NCBI RefSeq assembly: GCF_000969885.1
Contig: NZ_CP009501.1
Location: forward strand, 2,246,908-2,310,907
Source of the DNA: Methanosarcina thermophila TM-1
Lineage (GTDB): Archaea > Halobacteriota > Methanosarcinia > Methanosarcinales > Methanosarcinaceae
Direction of reading: 5' to 3'
Length of the DNA stretch: 64,000 nucleotides
Below the pieces are notes generated by a model. That model saw only the letters and a program-made list of their open reading frames with translations, had not been told where the DNA came from and made no database searches. Positions 1 through 7,975 of the stretch are shown in pieces; the first letter of the stretch is position 1, and each line of letters starts with the position of its first letter. Position numbers and translations under genes: made by a program.

Positions 1-640
1 CGGAATTCTGCTGCAGAGCACGGGAGGAATGTCCTTAATAGCTTCTGATATTATACGTTTTTCCAGAAATCCTCTGCTTGCTCTGAATCTCTTTGGTTTT
101 CTTTTTTCTGTGCCCCTGATGTGTTACATTCTTGCCTATGTTATCTTTATTCCAATAACTAAAGAGTTGGCTGCCAGACTTGATGACCCCCTTATTTCCA
201 CTGCAACTGCACTTGCACTTGGGGCTGTTGCCTCGTTTAACCTGGTCTACCCATCACCTGTAGTAATTTCGGCAGCGGGGGAACTCTCAGCAGCATTGAC
301 AGGCTTTTTATCCTGGGACTTCTTGTTGCAGTTCCGGTTTCCATTGCAGGTTACCTTTATGCCAGATGGCTTGGAGAAACTGAACTCAAAAGCATTTCTA
401 ATAGAGTAAATGAAAAAAGAGCTGAAATTCTGAAAAAAATATGAAAGTTTATAAGAGTACTGCTGAAAAACCCCGGCGGCTTGAGGCTTACGCTCCTATC
501 TTTTTCCCTTTAATCTTTATTTTCTTTAATACAGGTTTTGAACATTCGTACCCTATGCTTGAGTTTCTGGGAGATCCAAACATTGCGCTTCTTACAGGAG
601 TTATCCTCTCCATTTTTTCCGGGAGGAGGCTCGACTCTTT
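1..640 (+). pseudogene. GntP-family permease remnant (frameshifted, truncated)
   Basis: This is the decayed middle part of a GntP-type (gluconate/organic acid:H+ symporter) membrane protein; its 5' end lies outside the window. Frame 2 (from base 2) reads GILLQSTGG, then hydrophobic segments and a VYPSPVVISAAGEL stretch. Near base 290 similarity moves to another frame (IDRLFILGLLVAVPVSIAGY), which stops at 442-444. It then moves again at an A7 run (433-439) to a third frame with LEAYAPIFFPLIF and LGDPNIALLTGVILSIF, motifs in GntP order. One extra A in the run would join the last two parts. The C-terminal half of the family is missing, so this is not just a sequencing slip. The third frame runs open into the next gene, which makes a spurious 253-residue fusion starting at 441. 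Confidence 0.7.
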
Positions 641-704
641 TTGTATTTTCATATCCTTTTTATTTTTGCTAAAGCACAACTATAAGTTCATAATTTGGCA
701 TGTG

Positions 705-718
705 GCAAACAATAAATA
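705..718 (+). promoter_or_regulatory. possible promoter of the DtxR-family gene
   Basis: An AT-rich TATA-like stretch (AATAAATACC) lies about 25-30 bases before the ATG at 741. No ribosome binding site precedes that ATG, so a leaderless transcript is plausible. Inference only. Confidence 0.3.
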
Positions 719-740
719 CCGGTTTTTTGTATTTCTTTAT

Positions 741-1202
741 ATGAACGATCAAAGCTATCCTGAATTTACAGGTCTTGAACTCTCCCCAAGAAAGGTAGAT
801 TATCTCAAGTTCATTCTTGAAAAAGGAGGTACTGTAAAAACTACAGAAATATCCTCTGGTCTGCAGGTTGACCCTTCAACTACAAGCAAAACCTTAAACG
901 AGCTTGCAAGTGCAGGCTACCTGAATCACGTCCCCTACAAGGGTGTAGACCTGACTGAAATGGGAAAAGCATATACCCAATTTCTTGTCCGAAGACACAG
1001 GATTCTCAGTCTTCTTTTAACCCACTACGGGCTTTCTTCGAAGGAGGCATGTGATGAGGTCTCACGCTTTGAAGCTTTTGTCTCCAGGGACGCCGTAAAT
1101 AAAATCTGCAACTCAATGGGTCATCCGATGTTTGGAGTATGTGGAGAAATAAGTCATGAAAAGTGCCTGCATGAAGAAAATCATCATTCAGTGCCGAAAT
1201 AA
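741..1202 (+). CDS. DtxR/MntR-family metal-dependent transcriptional regulator
   Basis: Predicted 153-residue cytoplasmic DNA-binding protein. Residues ~15-75 form a winged helix: a recognition region VDPSTTSKTLNELASAGYL is followed by a VPYKGVDLTEMGKAY wing. Residues ~80-150 match the DtxR/MntR dimerisation domain (RRHRILSLLLTHYGLS, EACDEVSRFEAFVS). The segment near residue 130 carries His and Cys residues (GHPMFGVCGEISHEKC) suited to metal binding. The family represses metal uptake genes when metal-loaded. Its position before a zinc/manganese ABC transporter with two palindromes between them suggests it controls that transporter; which metal is unknown. The ATG at 741 is chosen because the upstream in-frame part is permease remnant. 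Confidence 0.8.
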   Translation: MNDQSYPEFTGLELSPRKVDYLKFILEKGGTVKTTEISSGLQVDPSTTSKTLNELASAGYLNHVPYKGVDLTEMGKAYTQFLVRRHRILSLLLTHYGLSSKEACDEVSRFEAFVSRDAVNKICNSMGHPMFGVCGEISHEKCLHEENHHSVPK

Positions 1203-1264
1203 ATGAAGTATAGATGGAATACTAACATAAAATAAATCCCTATTAATAAATTTATAGAGATAAA

Positions 1265-1281
1265 TTTGGGCTTGTACCAAA
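1265..1281 (+). promoter_or_regulatory. palindromic operator candidate 1 (TTTGG-N7-CCAAA)
   Basis: TTTGGGCTTGTACCAAA is an inverted repeat between the DtxR-family gene and the metal-binding lipoprotein gene. A second site with the same arms and spacer length starts exactly 40 bases later. It is the likely binding site of the upstream regulator (inference). Confidence 0.6.
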
Positions 1282-1304
1282 TAAGTTTTCTGATAACTCA
1301 AAAG

Positions 1305-1321
1305 TTTGGGGTATGTCCAAA
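1305..1321 (+). promoter_or_regulatory. palindromic operator candidate 2 (TTTGG-N7-CCAAA)
   Basis: TTTGGGGTATGTCCAAA has the same arms and 7-base spacer as the site at 1265-1281. Forty bases between starts is about four helical turns, which would suit cooperative binding. It lies ~130 bases before the transporter start. Confidence 0.6.
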
Positions 1322-1447
1322 TTTGAATATTACAGGCTCTGGATGTAAATAAATTCTGGATTCCAGGTTTATTTTTTTCTGACATCGGTCTTTATTCCAT
1401 CCAGAAATGAGTTAGTCAGCCAGGAAAGAAGTGAGAATGAAGAAAGC

Positions 1448-2449
1448 GTGATCTCAAGCATGAATCTGAAAATTCTACCTTTATTGATGCTCTTGACTGT
1501 AGGTTTGAGCCTTTTTGCCAGCGGTTGCATGAGTCCAGGCGATTCCCAGGTAAATGGAAGTACAGGACAGGCAGTAGAAAAAGCAGAAACAGGTGAGCCT
1601 ATAATTGTAGCTGTAAGTGTACTTCCTCAAGCCGAATTTGTAGAAAAAGTGGGTGGAGATAAAGTAAAAACCATTGTCGTCATTCCTCCGGGAGCAGATC
1701 CTCACACTTATGAGCCTTCTCCAAGAGAACTGAGGGAAGTAAGCAAAGCTCGTATGTATGTAACGGTCGGAACTGGAATGCCCTTTGAGGAGGTCTGGAT
1801 CAGGAGGTTTGAAAGCGCCAGCAGTGAGACTCTTATTGTAAACACTTCTAGCGGAATTGAGCTGAAGGAGCTTGCTGCCCACGGTGAAGAAGAGACGAAA
1901 GGAAGACCTCCAGGCGAGCTTGAAGGACATGAGGGCGAATCTGTGACTGATGCACATAAAGAGGAGCTTGATCCCCATATCTGGACGTCTCCTGCAAATG
2001 CAAAAATAATGGTTGAAAATATTTACGAGGGGCTTGTGACACTCGACCCTGAGAACAAAGAATACTATGCCCAGAACAGGGATGCTTACCTTAAGGAACT
2101 TGATGCCCTGGATGCCAGAATCCGGGAAAAACTCGAGGGAAAAAAAGGAAGGAATTTCATGGTTTTTCATCCATCCTGGGGATATTTTGCAGCAGAGTAC
2201 GGGCTTACAATGATTACTATTGAAACTGAGGGAAAAGAACCGAGCGCTCAGGACATGGCGAAAATTGTGGACATTGCAAAAGAAAAACAGGTTAGGGTGA
2301 TCTTTGTCCAGCCTCAATTCAGCACACGGAGTGCGCAGGCTGTAGCCGAAGAGATAGATGGTGAGGTTATAGCTGTAGACCCGCTTGCAAAGGATTACAT
2401 TAAAAACATGGATAGGGTGTCCGATGTTTTTGCCCGAAACCTTGTGTGA
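1448..2449 (+). CDS. metal ABC transporter substrate-binding lipoprotein (ZnuA/TroA family)
   Basis: Predicted extracellular receptor for Zn2+ or Mn2+ that feeds the permease/ATPase encoded next. A signal peptide (residues ~5-26) ends in a lipobox LFASGC with Cys27 as lipid anchor. Family landmarks: PHTYEPSP (first metal His, ~86), a His/Glu-rich loop (~155-175, HEGES, DAHKEE), DPHIWTSP (second His, ~177), FHPSWGY (third His, ~240) and a late Asp in DPLAKDY (~313). The 333-residue length is normal. GTG at 1448 is used; ATG at 1460 is an equally good start. It is first of a three-gene set and probably under the TTTGG operators. Metal specificity cannot be read; the modest His-rich loop leans to zinc. 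Confidence 0.88.
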   Translation: MISSMNLKILPLLMLLTVGLSLFASGCMSPGDSQVNGSTGQAVEKAETGEPIIVAVSVLPQAEFVEKVGGDKVKTIVVIPPGADPHTYEPSPRELREVSKARMYVTVGTGMPFEEVWIRRFESASSETLIVNTSSGIELKELAAHGEEETKGRPPGELEGHEGESVTDAHKEELDPHIWTSPANAKIMVENIYEGLVTLDPENKEYYAQNRDAYLKELDALDARIREKLEGKKGRNFMVFHPSWGYFAAEYGLTMITIETEGKEPSAQDMAKIVDIAKEKQVRVIFVQPQFSTRSAQAVAEEIDGEVIAVDPLAKDYIKNMDRVSDVFARNLV

Positions 2450-2538
2450 AGCCAATAACGTCTGTATTCGAGTTTCATTAGCTAAATACCAGAAGAACAT
2501 AATCCAATTATATAAAAACGATCTCGGAAGGAAAGGCG

Positions 2539-3303
2539 ATGGAGAAGGTCATAGAACTGAAAGATGTCTGGGTTCGCTATGGAAATCAGACAATTCTTGA
2601 GGGAATAAATCTGGAGCTTAAAGAGCCCAACGGACTGCTTGGAATAATCGGACCCAATGGGGGAGGAAAGACCACATTTCTCAAAGTGCTCCTGGGGCTC
2701 TTGAAGCCTTACAGGGGTAGTGTGAAGCTCTTTGGGAAACCTCCCGAGAAGAGCAGGGAGCTTGTAGGCTATGTCCCTCAATATAAAGGGTTTGACTTTG
2801 ATTTTCCTATCAGCGTCTGGGAAGTTGTGCTTACGGGGAGGATGAGCCATACGGGTCTTTTGAAAAATTATAGGGAAGAAGACAGAAAAGCTGCTGAAGA
2901 TGCCCTGAAGACGGTAGAGATGTTTGAGTATAGAGACAGGCAGATAGGGCAACTCTCTGGTGGGCAGCGGCAAAGGGTCTTCATTGCACGGGCTCTTGCT
3001 ACAAACCCCAAACTCCTGCTTCTGGATGAACCCAATTCTGGGCTTGACCCTCATATGCAGGATGAACTTTACCGCCTGCTGGATAGGCTCAAACATAAGA
3101 TGGCGATTATCATGGTTACTCACGATTTAAGTGCTGTTTCGGTTTATGTTGATAAAATAGCTTGCTTAAACCGCAAACTCCATTACCATAACTCTAAGGA
3201 AATCCCGATTGAAGACCTTGAAGCCACTTATCAGTGCCCTGTTGAACTAATTGCCCATGGTATGCCTCACAGAGTGCTGAGTAACCACGAGGGAAATCCC
3301 TGA
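2539..3303 (+). CDS. metal ABC transporter ATP-binding protein (ZnuC family)
   Basis: 254-residue ATPase that powers the importer from the cytoplasmic face. Visible motifs are Walker A GPNGGGKTT (~38-46), the Q-loop region VPQYKGFDFDFP, signature LSGGQRQR (~139), Walker B LLLLDEP (~160-166) and the H-loop in VTHDL. The DFDFPISVWEVVLTGR segment is typical of zinc/manganese-type ATPases. It follows the binding protein by ~90 bases and precedes the permease by 36 bases. The start at 2539 has a GGAAGGAAAGGCG purine-rich region just upstream. Confidence 0.9.
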   Translation: MEKVIELKDVWVRYGNQTILEGINLELKEPNGLLGIIGPNGGGKTTFLKVLLGLLKPYRGSVKLFGKPPEKSRELVGYVPQYKGFDFDFPISVWEVVLTGRMSHTGLLKNYREEDRKAAEDALKTVEMFEYRDRQIGQLSGGQRQRVFIARALATNPKLLLLDEPNSGLDPHMQDELYRLLDRLKHKMAIIMVTHDLSAVSVYVDKIACLNRKLHYHNSKEIPIEDLEATYQCPVELIAHGMPHRVLSNHEGNP

Positions 3304-3339
3304 AGGTCAAGCTGGTCGAAAAACAAGGGAGAAAAAAAG

Positions 3340-4176
3340 ATGTTTGAGCTTCTGCAATACAGTTTTATCCAGAATGCCCTTGCAGCTGCAGTTCTTGCAA
3401 GCATAGCCTGCGGGATTATTGGGGTCTATGTTGTCGTCAAAAAAATAGTCTTCATTAGTGGTGGAATAGCCCATGCTTCCTTTGGGGGCATCGGGCTGGG
3501 TTATTATCTTGGAGTCAACCCCATGTACGGGGTCCTTCCCTTCAGCTTGATTTCAGCTCTTATAATGGGAACCGTAAGCAAGAGATCTAAAATTCCGGAA
3601 GACAGCGCTATAGGTATACTCTGGTCGCTTGGAATGGCACTTGGTATAATTTTCGTCTATATGACCCCTGGCTATGCCCCTGATCTTATGACCTATCTTT
3701 TTGGAAACATTTTGACAGTACCCCGCTCTGACCTTTACTTTATGCTGGCTCTTGATATCCTGATAGTATGTGCAGTTTATCTGTTTTATAAGGAGTTCCT
3801 TGCCCTCTCTTTTGATGAAGAATTCACAACTGTGCAGGGGCTTCCTACAGAGAAGCTTTATCTTTTCCTGCTCTGTATTATTGCCTTGACAGTCGTAGTT
3901 CTTATTAAAGTCGTAGGAATTATTCTTGTGATCGCGCTTCTTACCATTCCTGCTACCCTTAGTCGAAGATTCACTCATAACTTGAAGCAAATGATGCTGA
4001 TTTCCATACTCTTCGGAACTGTGATCAGCGTTACTGGAATAGGCCTTTCGTATGCTCTGGATGTCCCATCTGGTGCAACGATTATTCTCGTACTGAGTCT
4101 TATATACGGACTTACAGCTTTTGGGATGGAGATACTTGAGAATAGAAGAAGCTCAGGGGGTTTAGAGAGATCCTGA
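3340..4176 (+). CDS. metal ABC transporter permease (ZnuB family)
   Basis: 278-residue ABC-3 family membrane permease with about eight hydrophobic helices. Family landmarks are the N-terminal [20 protein letters not shown] helix, the [19 protein letters not shown] segment and the conserved late [15 protein letters not shown] helix. It forms the channel for the preceding ATPase and lipoprotein. A ribosome binding site (AGGGAGAAAAAAAG) lies just before the ATG. It completes the operon; a new promoter follows at ~4268. Confidence 0.9.
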   Translation: MFELLQYSFIQNALAAAVLASIACGIIGVYVVVKKIVFISGGIAHASFGGIGLGYYLGVNPMYGVLPFSLISALIMGTVSKRSKIPEDSAIGILWSLGMALGIIFVYMTPGYAPDLMTYLFGNILTVPRSDLYFMLALDILIVCAVYLFYKEFLALSFDEEFTTVQGLPTEKLYLFLLCIIALTVVVLIKVVGIILVIALLTIPATLSRRFTHNLKQMMLISILFGTVISVTGIGLSYALDVPSGATIILVLSLIYGLTAFGMEILENRRSSGGLERS

Positions 4177-4267
4177 GCCTCTGTTCTGATAGATAATGTG
4201 AAAATTTTAGCGAAATCGAGAACCAATTCTCTTTCAATTATATTTATGGCGTCTTATTAAGACAAAA

Positions 4268-4277
4268 TTTTATATAT
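4268..4277 (+). promoter_or_regulatory. TATA-like promoter for the 4300-5035 transcript
   Basis: TTTATATATG in an A/T run is a strong archaeal TATA-like element; initiation would fall near 4295-4303, giving a ~280-base leader before the gene at 4580. Confidence 0.5.
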
Positions 4278-4387
4278 GGTGAGATGTAAGAGCCTAATCG
4301 TTTAATAGATTTCATTTTACAGAATCCCAGGAATAAATCTCTCAGCTGGATTCGAAAAGAAAAACGGAATCTGTAGCATCTAACCCA

Positions 4388-4500
4388 TGTGCGTAAAACC
4401 GCTTCGAGTGGGGGAGCGACGGATACGCTGGCAAGTAAACATACTGGATTTATCTAGAGCCACCCTATGCAGATCCAGTAAATGTATCTAAAAGCCACCC
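4388..4500 (+). ncRNA. structured 5' leader or small RNA (candidate)
   Basis: Two stem-loops stand out. The first has an outer stem GCGTA (4391-4395)/TACGC (4424-4428) and an inner stem CGCTTC (4400-4405)/GGAGCG (4413-4418) with loop GAGTGGG. The second is CTGGATTT (4444-4451)/AGATCCAG (4471-4478), one G-T pair. The motif AGCCACCC occurs twice (4458-4465 and 4493-4500), each after TATCTA. The stretch is GC-richer than the surrounding spacer and lies between a TATA-like element and a start codon, so it may be a regulatory leader or an independent RNA. I do not recognise a known family. Confidence 0.4.
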
Positions 4501-4579
4501 CAGACAAGTGAACAAACCCGTTATTAAGACAGCAACCACCAGATTATTTAGAAACAGAACGCCACATCAGGGTGATAAA

Positions 4580-5035
4580 ATGGATCGTGATACAACCCGG
4601 GATCAAAATATTAAAAAAAACGAATCCTTTGACGGAGAATACCTCGGCCTTCCGGATATCCCCCTTCCGGAAACTGATAATGTGCTGTATTCAATCCTCA
4701 ACTCTTTAAACCAGAATATTGCAGATTTTCACACCTTTGTGAAATTTAACCCCTATCTGTCAGAGGATCATCTGAACGTTGAACTGCTTAAAAGAAGCAT
4801 GGGCATCCACAGGGACTTTACAGCCCTATTTCTGCACACCAAAGAGGAAATGATATTAACCTACCCTGAATTTGTAGAAAAAATAGAAAAACTATTGTTT
4901 AAGGGAAATGTAGGTACCGACTGCATAAAATATACCCACAAATTATGTGCATCAATAAGTGACTATAAAATTGCCCTACACAGAGAAGGTTATTTGCCTG
5001 ATCTGAGAAGACCGTTACCGTTAGTTGATCTGTAA
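4580..5035 (+). CDS. hypothetical protein, 151 aa
   Basis: I do not recognise a family. The product is soluble, mildly acidic and predicted mostly helical after a polar N-terminus; landmarks are YLGLPDIPLPETDNVLYSI (~22-40), LKRSMGIHRDFTALFLHTKE and a C-terminus YLPDLRRPLPLVDL. No signal peptide or membrane segment. The ATG at 4580 is chosen because AGGGTGAT ends five bases before it; an in-frame upstream start at 4508 would put coding sequence into the structured leader and has no ribosome binding site. It has its own promoter and a long leader. Short tandem repeats begin just after its stop. Confidence 0.65.
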   Translation: MDRDTTRDQNIKKNESFDGEYLGLPDIPLPETDNVLYSILNSLNQNIADFHTFVKFNPYLSEDHLNVELLKRSMGIHRDFTALFLHTKEEMILTYPEFVEKIEKLLFKGNVGTDCIKYTHKLCASISDYKIALHREGYLPDLRRPLPLVDL

Positions 5036-5039
5036 TCTT

Positions 5040-5160
5040 CCGGTAAAAGCCAGATATCGTCAGCTGATATGGATCATCCGATAAAAGCTGGACATCGTCA
5101 GCTGATATATGATCATTTGGTAAAAGCCAGACCAGTTGATATTATGATCATCCGGTAACT
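5040..5160 (+). repeat. tandem repeat, ~38-bp unit, three copies plus a stub
   Basis: Copies at 5040-5077, 5078-5116 and 5117-5151 share (C/T)(C/T)G(G/A)TAAAAGC at the front and GCTGATAT...GATCAT at the back; a fourth copy is cut off at 5152-5160. The third copy has lost a few bases. No open frame is conserved. Confidence 0.75.
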
Positions 5161-5424
5161 TCCTTTTTTTCTATAAGTCATTCTTTTATGATTTAGAGGT
5201 TTAAACGTATATATTTTTAAAAATGTTGTAAAAGTTGTAAAAAGACCTGGGATTATTAATCGTAACAACCAAATGTGTTTTCAAGCCTAATTTCTTACGC
5301 GGAAGAAAATTTTCTTTATTGTTTATCCCTGAACTTCTAATATATTTTACGGTACTTCCAGAACCTTATATTTAATTTTCAGTACATCCGTAGGTTTATA
5401 TTACTCAAAGATATCTGGAGTGCA

Positions 5425-5535
5425 AGGCATCTGTGAAAAAAACGGTGTCTTTGAAAAACGGCACGCGAAAAACGGATTTATTAAAAAACGGTTTACGAAA
5501 AACGGTACAAAAAACGGCATTTGAAACAGATGCCT
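5425..5535 (+). ncRNA. candidate repeat RNA: six AAAAACGG motifs inside a terminal stem
   Basis: AGGCATCTGT (5425-5434) pairs perfectly with ACAGATGCCT (5526-5535). Between the arms AAAAACGG occurs six times, starting at 5438, 5454, 5468, 5484, 5498 and 5510, so spacing is 12-16 bases. A TATA-like TTTATATTA at 5394-5402 sits ~25 bases before the left arm, and T-rich tracts follow the right arm, as expected for start and end of an archaeal transcript. Unpaired repeats in a closed loop resemble protein-titrating RNAs in outline only. An alternative is a DNA-level iteron cluster. No known family is recognised. Confidence 0.4.
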
Positions 5536-5928
5536 ATTCATATTTGATACGAATCTATTCTTATTTATCCTAACCTTTATTATTTTTTCTTATTTGTCTT
5601 ATTTTTTACCGTTATTTTTCTAACTTTGTCTTAATTTTTACCGTTATTTTTTCCTAATTTACCTCAAAATTTTTCTCATTCTCCATTCTATATTTCTCAC
5701 TTTGAGGTTTAATATATTCAAGTTTTGAATTTAGGTTTACCTTTAATCTGCATATAGAGCGCCTCTACACAATAGCTTATTGGCAATAAAAATTGCACAG
5801 GTTAATGTTTTTTCAGCTTAAGATCCACAGGATCGCTTATCAAGAAGCTCGGGTTTAAGAACACAATTTAAATGTATAGACAGTCTAATTTTAAAATATT
5901 CTCTGCAGATACTTAAGGTGGGATTTAA
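5536..5928. other. AT-rich spacer before the NERD gene
   Basis: This stretch is T-rich with a twofold repeat of TTTTTACCGTTATTTTT (around 5605 and 5636), whose complement contains AACGG like the motif upstream. I see no open frame with coding character until 5929. Confidence 0.5.
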
Positions 5929-7008
5929 ATCGTTCAAGTCTTCGGGTGTTCGGGCGCTGAAAAAAGTTTAATCAAAATTGCCAGAGAACTGGGTTTTCAG
6001 TTTGAATGCCTTGATGATATATCCAGAGAGGAAAGATATCTTAAAAACCAGTACAGGTTGAGATATTCGGCTGAATGTGATAAAATTGAAACTGAAATAA
6101 AAGAACTGGAAACCGAAATAGGTAATCTTGAAAGAGAGATAGAATCAAGGTCGCTCGAAATTAAGAACAATATTAGTCAGAGGATAAAGGATCTCGAGAG
6201 TGAGATTTATGAGCTCGAGAATATCAGATTTAGCCTGAGTTCCCTATTTTCGTACTTAAGAGCTAAATTAGCCTTATATAATAAGACAAGGCTCATTCAG
6301 GATTTGAGGCTCAATCCTCAAAAAGAGATCAATAAATTGCTTCGAGAAGAATACTCTGAGTTCCAAGACTTGAATAACAGATATGCCTATTTAAAAAGTA
6401 ACAAGAATGAAGAGATAGAAAGGTGGCTACAGCCTCTCTCTGAGAACCTTGAGAGGATAAACAAAATCAAAAGTACCAATGAATATAAAGGTGCAATTGG
6501 AGAGCTTGAGGTAATCAAAAACCTTGAAAATTTATCTGAGAGTTATTTCTTACTTAATGATTTATTTCTGGAGCTTGATGAGTACATAACTTTTCAGGGC
6601 TCGAAACTAAAATCAGCCCAGATAGATCATCTGGTTGTGGGTCCAACAGGAGTTTATGTCATTGAGGTAAAGAACTGGAGTTATGAATATGTCCAGAAAG
6701 TATTCAGAGAGAACTCCTATACACCTTACGATCAAATTCAAAGAAGCAGTTACCTTACTTACAGATATCTGAATAATCTTAAATACGGGAATATGTTTCA
6801 AAAAATTTATTTCCGACTTGCAAAAGACGAGATAGAGGTAAAGTCAATAATAGCTGTCACTGGTGCAGACATTCCCTATATAAAAGAAAAACATACGGCT
6901 GTAGTGCGTTCAAACGAGTTAAGTGACTACATAAAAAGAGGCTATCAGATTCTTTCTCCTGATGAAGCCCGTGAGATTGCCGAAAAACTAAGCTATCGAG
7001 TTCTGTAA
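5929..7008 (+). CDS. coiled-coil NERD-domain protein (nuclease-related), apparent ATC start
   Basis: About 359 residues. A long heptad-rich coiled coil (~45-180, IETEIKELETEIGNLEREIE) precedes a NERD domain (~190-320): GAIGELEVIKNL, then AQIDHLVVGPTGVYVIEVKNW, which contains the acidic/Lys residues (D, E-V-K) of the endonuclease-like fold. Coding character continues upstream of the first usual start codon (TTG at 6058) through VQVFGCSGAEKSLIKIAREL to base 5929, where a TAA precedes it. A GGTGGG ribosome binding site (5918-5922) points to the ATC at 5929, so the start is either a rare ATC or an ATG lost by mutation. NERD proteins may process DNA; the role here is unknown. It converges on porB. 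Confidence 0.7.
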   Translation: MVQVFGCSGAEKSLIKIARELGFQFECLDDISREERYLKNQYRLRYSAECDKIETEIKELETEIGNLEREIESRSLEIKNNISQRIKDLESEIYELENIRFSLSSLFSYLRAKLALYNKTRLIQDLRLNPQKEINKLLREEYSEFQDLNNRYAYLKSNKNEEIERWLQPLSENLERINKIKSTNEYKGAIGELEVIKNLENLSESYFLLNDLFLELDEYITFQGSKLKSAQIDHLVVGPTGVYVIEVKNWSYEYVQKVFRENSYTPYDQIQRSSYLTYRYLNNLKYGNMFQKIYFRLAKDEIEVKSIIAVTGADIPYIKEKHTAVVRSNELSDYIKRGYQILSPDEAREIAEKLSYRVL

Positions 7009-7084
7009 TTCCTTAACTGAAAGCGAAGAAAACAGCGCACGATTTCAAAGCAAAAACAAAAATTAAAAAACAGAACTTCAGTTT

Positions 7085-7975
7085 TCACTGAAGTCCGAAG
7101 TGTTCTATGTTCCAGTCTGCTATTGCCTGGATTTTCTTTATTTCTTCTTCTCCACCTTCCATGGTGAAGAGATGCTTGAACCTTTTCTGGGTCTTGAGGT
7201 ACTCTTCAACCGGTCTTGGGTTCTTGATTTTTCTGACCTGTGTAATTTCCCCATTTTCCATCTCATAAAGGGGCCAGAGGCAGGTTTCGACTGCTAATTT
7301 GGCGATCTCAAGGGTCTTTGAGGTGTCAAAGCCCCAGCCTGTTGTACAGGGGGCGTGTGCGTGGATGTAGGTAGGACCAACGATTTCGGTAGCTTTCTTG
7401 ACCTTACGCATCATGTCCCTCGGGTAGCCTATCGAGGCTGTGGCTACATATGGAGAGCCGTGGGCTGCCATAATGGCAGGCATATCTTTTTTGGGGCGTG
7501 GGTTACCAAAGGAAATTTTTCCTGCCGGACTTGTTGTTGTGCTGGCACCGTATGGAGTTCCACTGCTGCGCTGAATCCCGGTGTTCATGTAGGCTTCGTT
7601 GTCCATACAGACATAGGTGAAGTCGTGTCCTCGCTCAAAAGCGCCTGAGAGGGCGCCAATTCCGATGTCCATGGTCGAACCGTCGCCACCGATTACTACA
7701 ATCTTGGTGTTGTTCTTTCTTCCCAGGGCTTTTAACGCAGCTTCAACCCCAGATGCAACTGCGCCTGCGTTTTCAAAGAGGGAGTGGATCCAGGGAACCT
7801 GCCAGGCAGAATTCGGGAAAGGTGTGGACATTGCTTCAAGGCAGCCTGTAGGGTTAACTACAATGGTATCAGGGCCTGAGCCCATAAGTGTGAATTTCGC
7901 AGCAAAGGCATCACAGCAGCCTGCACAGCCGCTATGCCCTGAGCTGATGTATGTTTTTGGTGCGGGTTTGCTCAT
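7085..7975 (-). CDS. porB: pyruvate:ferredoxin oxidoreductase, beta subunit
   Basis: 296-residue thiamine-diphosphate-binding subunit that decarboxylates pyruvate and passes electrons to ferredoxin, forming acetyl-CoA (reversible in methanogens). The TPP/Mg site is [15 protein letters not shown]...[11 protein letters not shown]. Cys residues for the subunit's [4Fe-4S] cluster are CAGC near the N-terminus, NPTGC (~45) and HAPCTTGW (~210). It is last in porGDAB and overlaps porA by four bases, so translation is probably coupled. Length is normal for the family. Confidence 0.95.
   Translation of the reverse strand: MSKPAPKTYISSGHSGCAGCCDAFAAKFTLMGSGPDTIVVNPTGCLEAMSTPFPNSAWQVPWIHSLFENAGAVASGVEAALKALGRKNNTKIVVIGGDGSTMDIGIGALSGAFERGHDFTYVCMDNEAYMNTGIQRSSGTPYGASTTTSPAGKISFGNPRPKKDMPAIMAAHGSPYVATASIGYPRDMMRKVKKATEIVGPTYIHAHAPCTTGWGFDTSKTLEIAKLAVETCLWPLYEMENGEITQVRKIKNPRPVEEYLKTQKRFKHLFTMEGGEEEIKKIQAIADWNIEHFGLQ

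Noticed and set aside
1481-2500. 339-codon minus-strand frame antisense to the metal-binding lipoprotein gene
   Set aside because: It mirrors the lipoprotein codons, has low-complexity Phe/Ser/Cys-rich sequence, no family motif and no start context.
4508-4579. Upstream start adding 24 residues to the 151-aa protein
   Set aside because: No ribosome binding site there, and it would place coding sequence into the leader; AGGGTGAT marks 4580.
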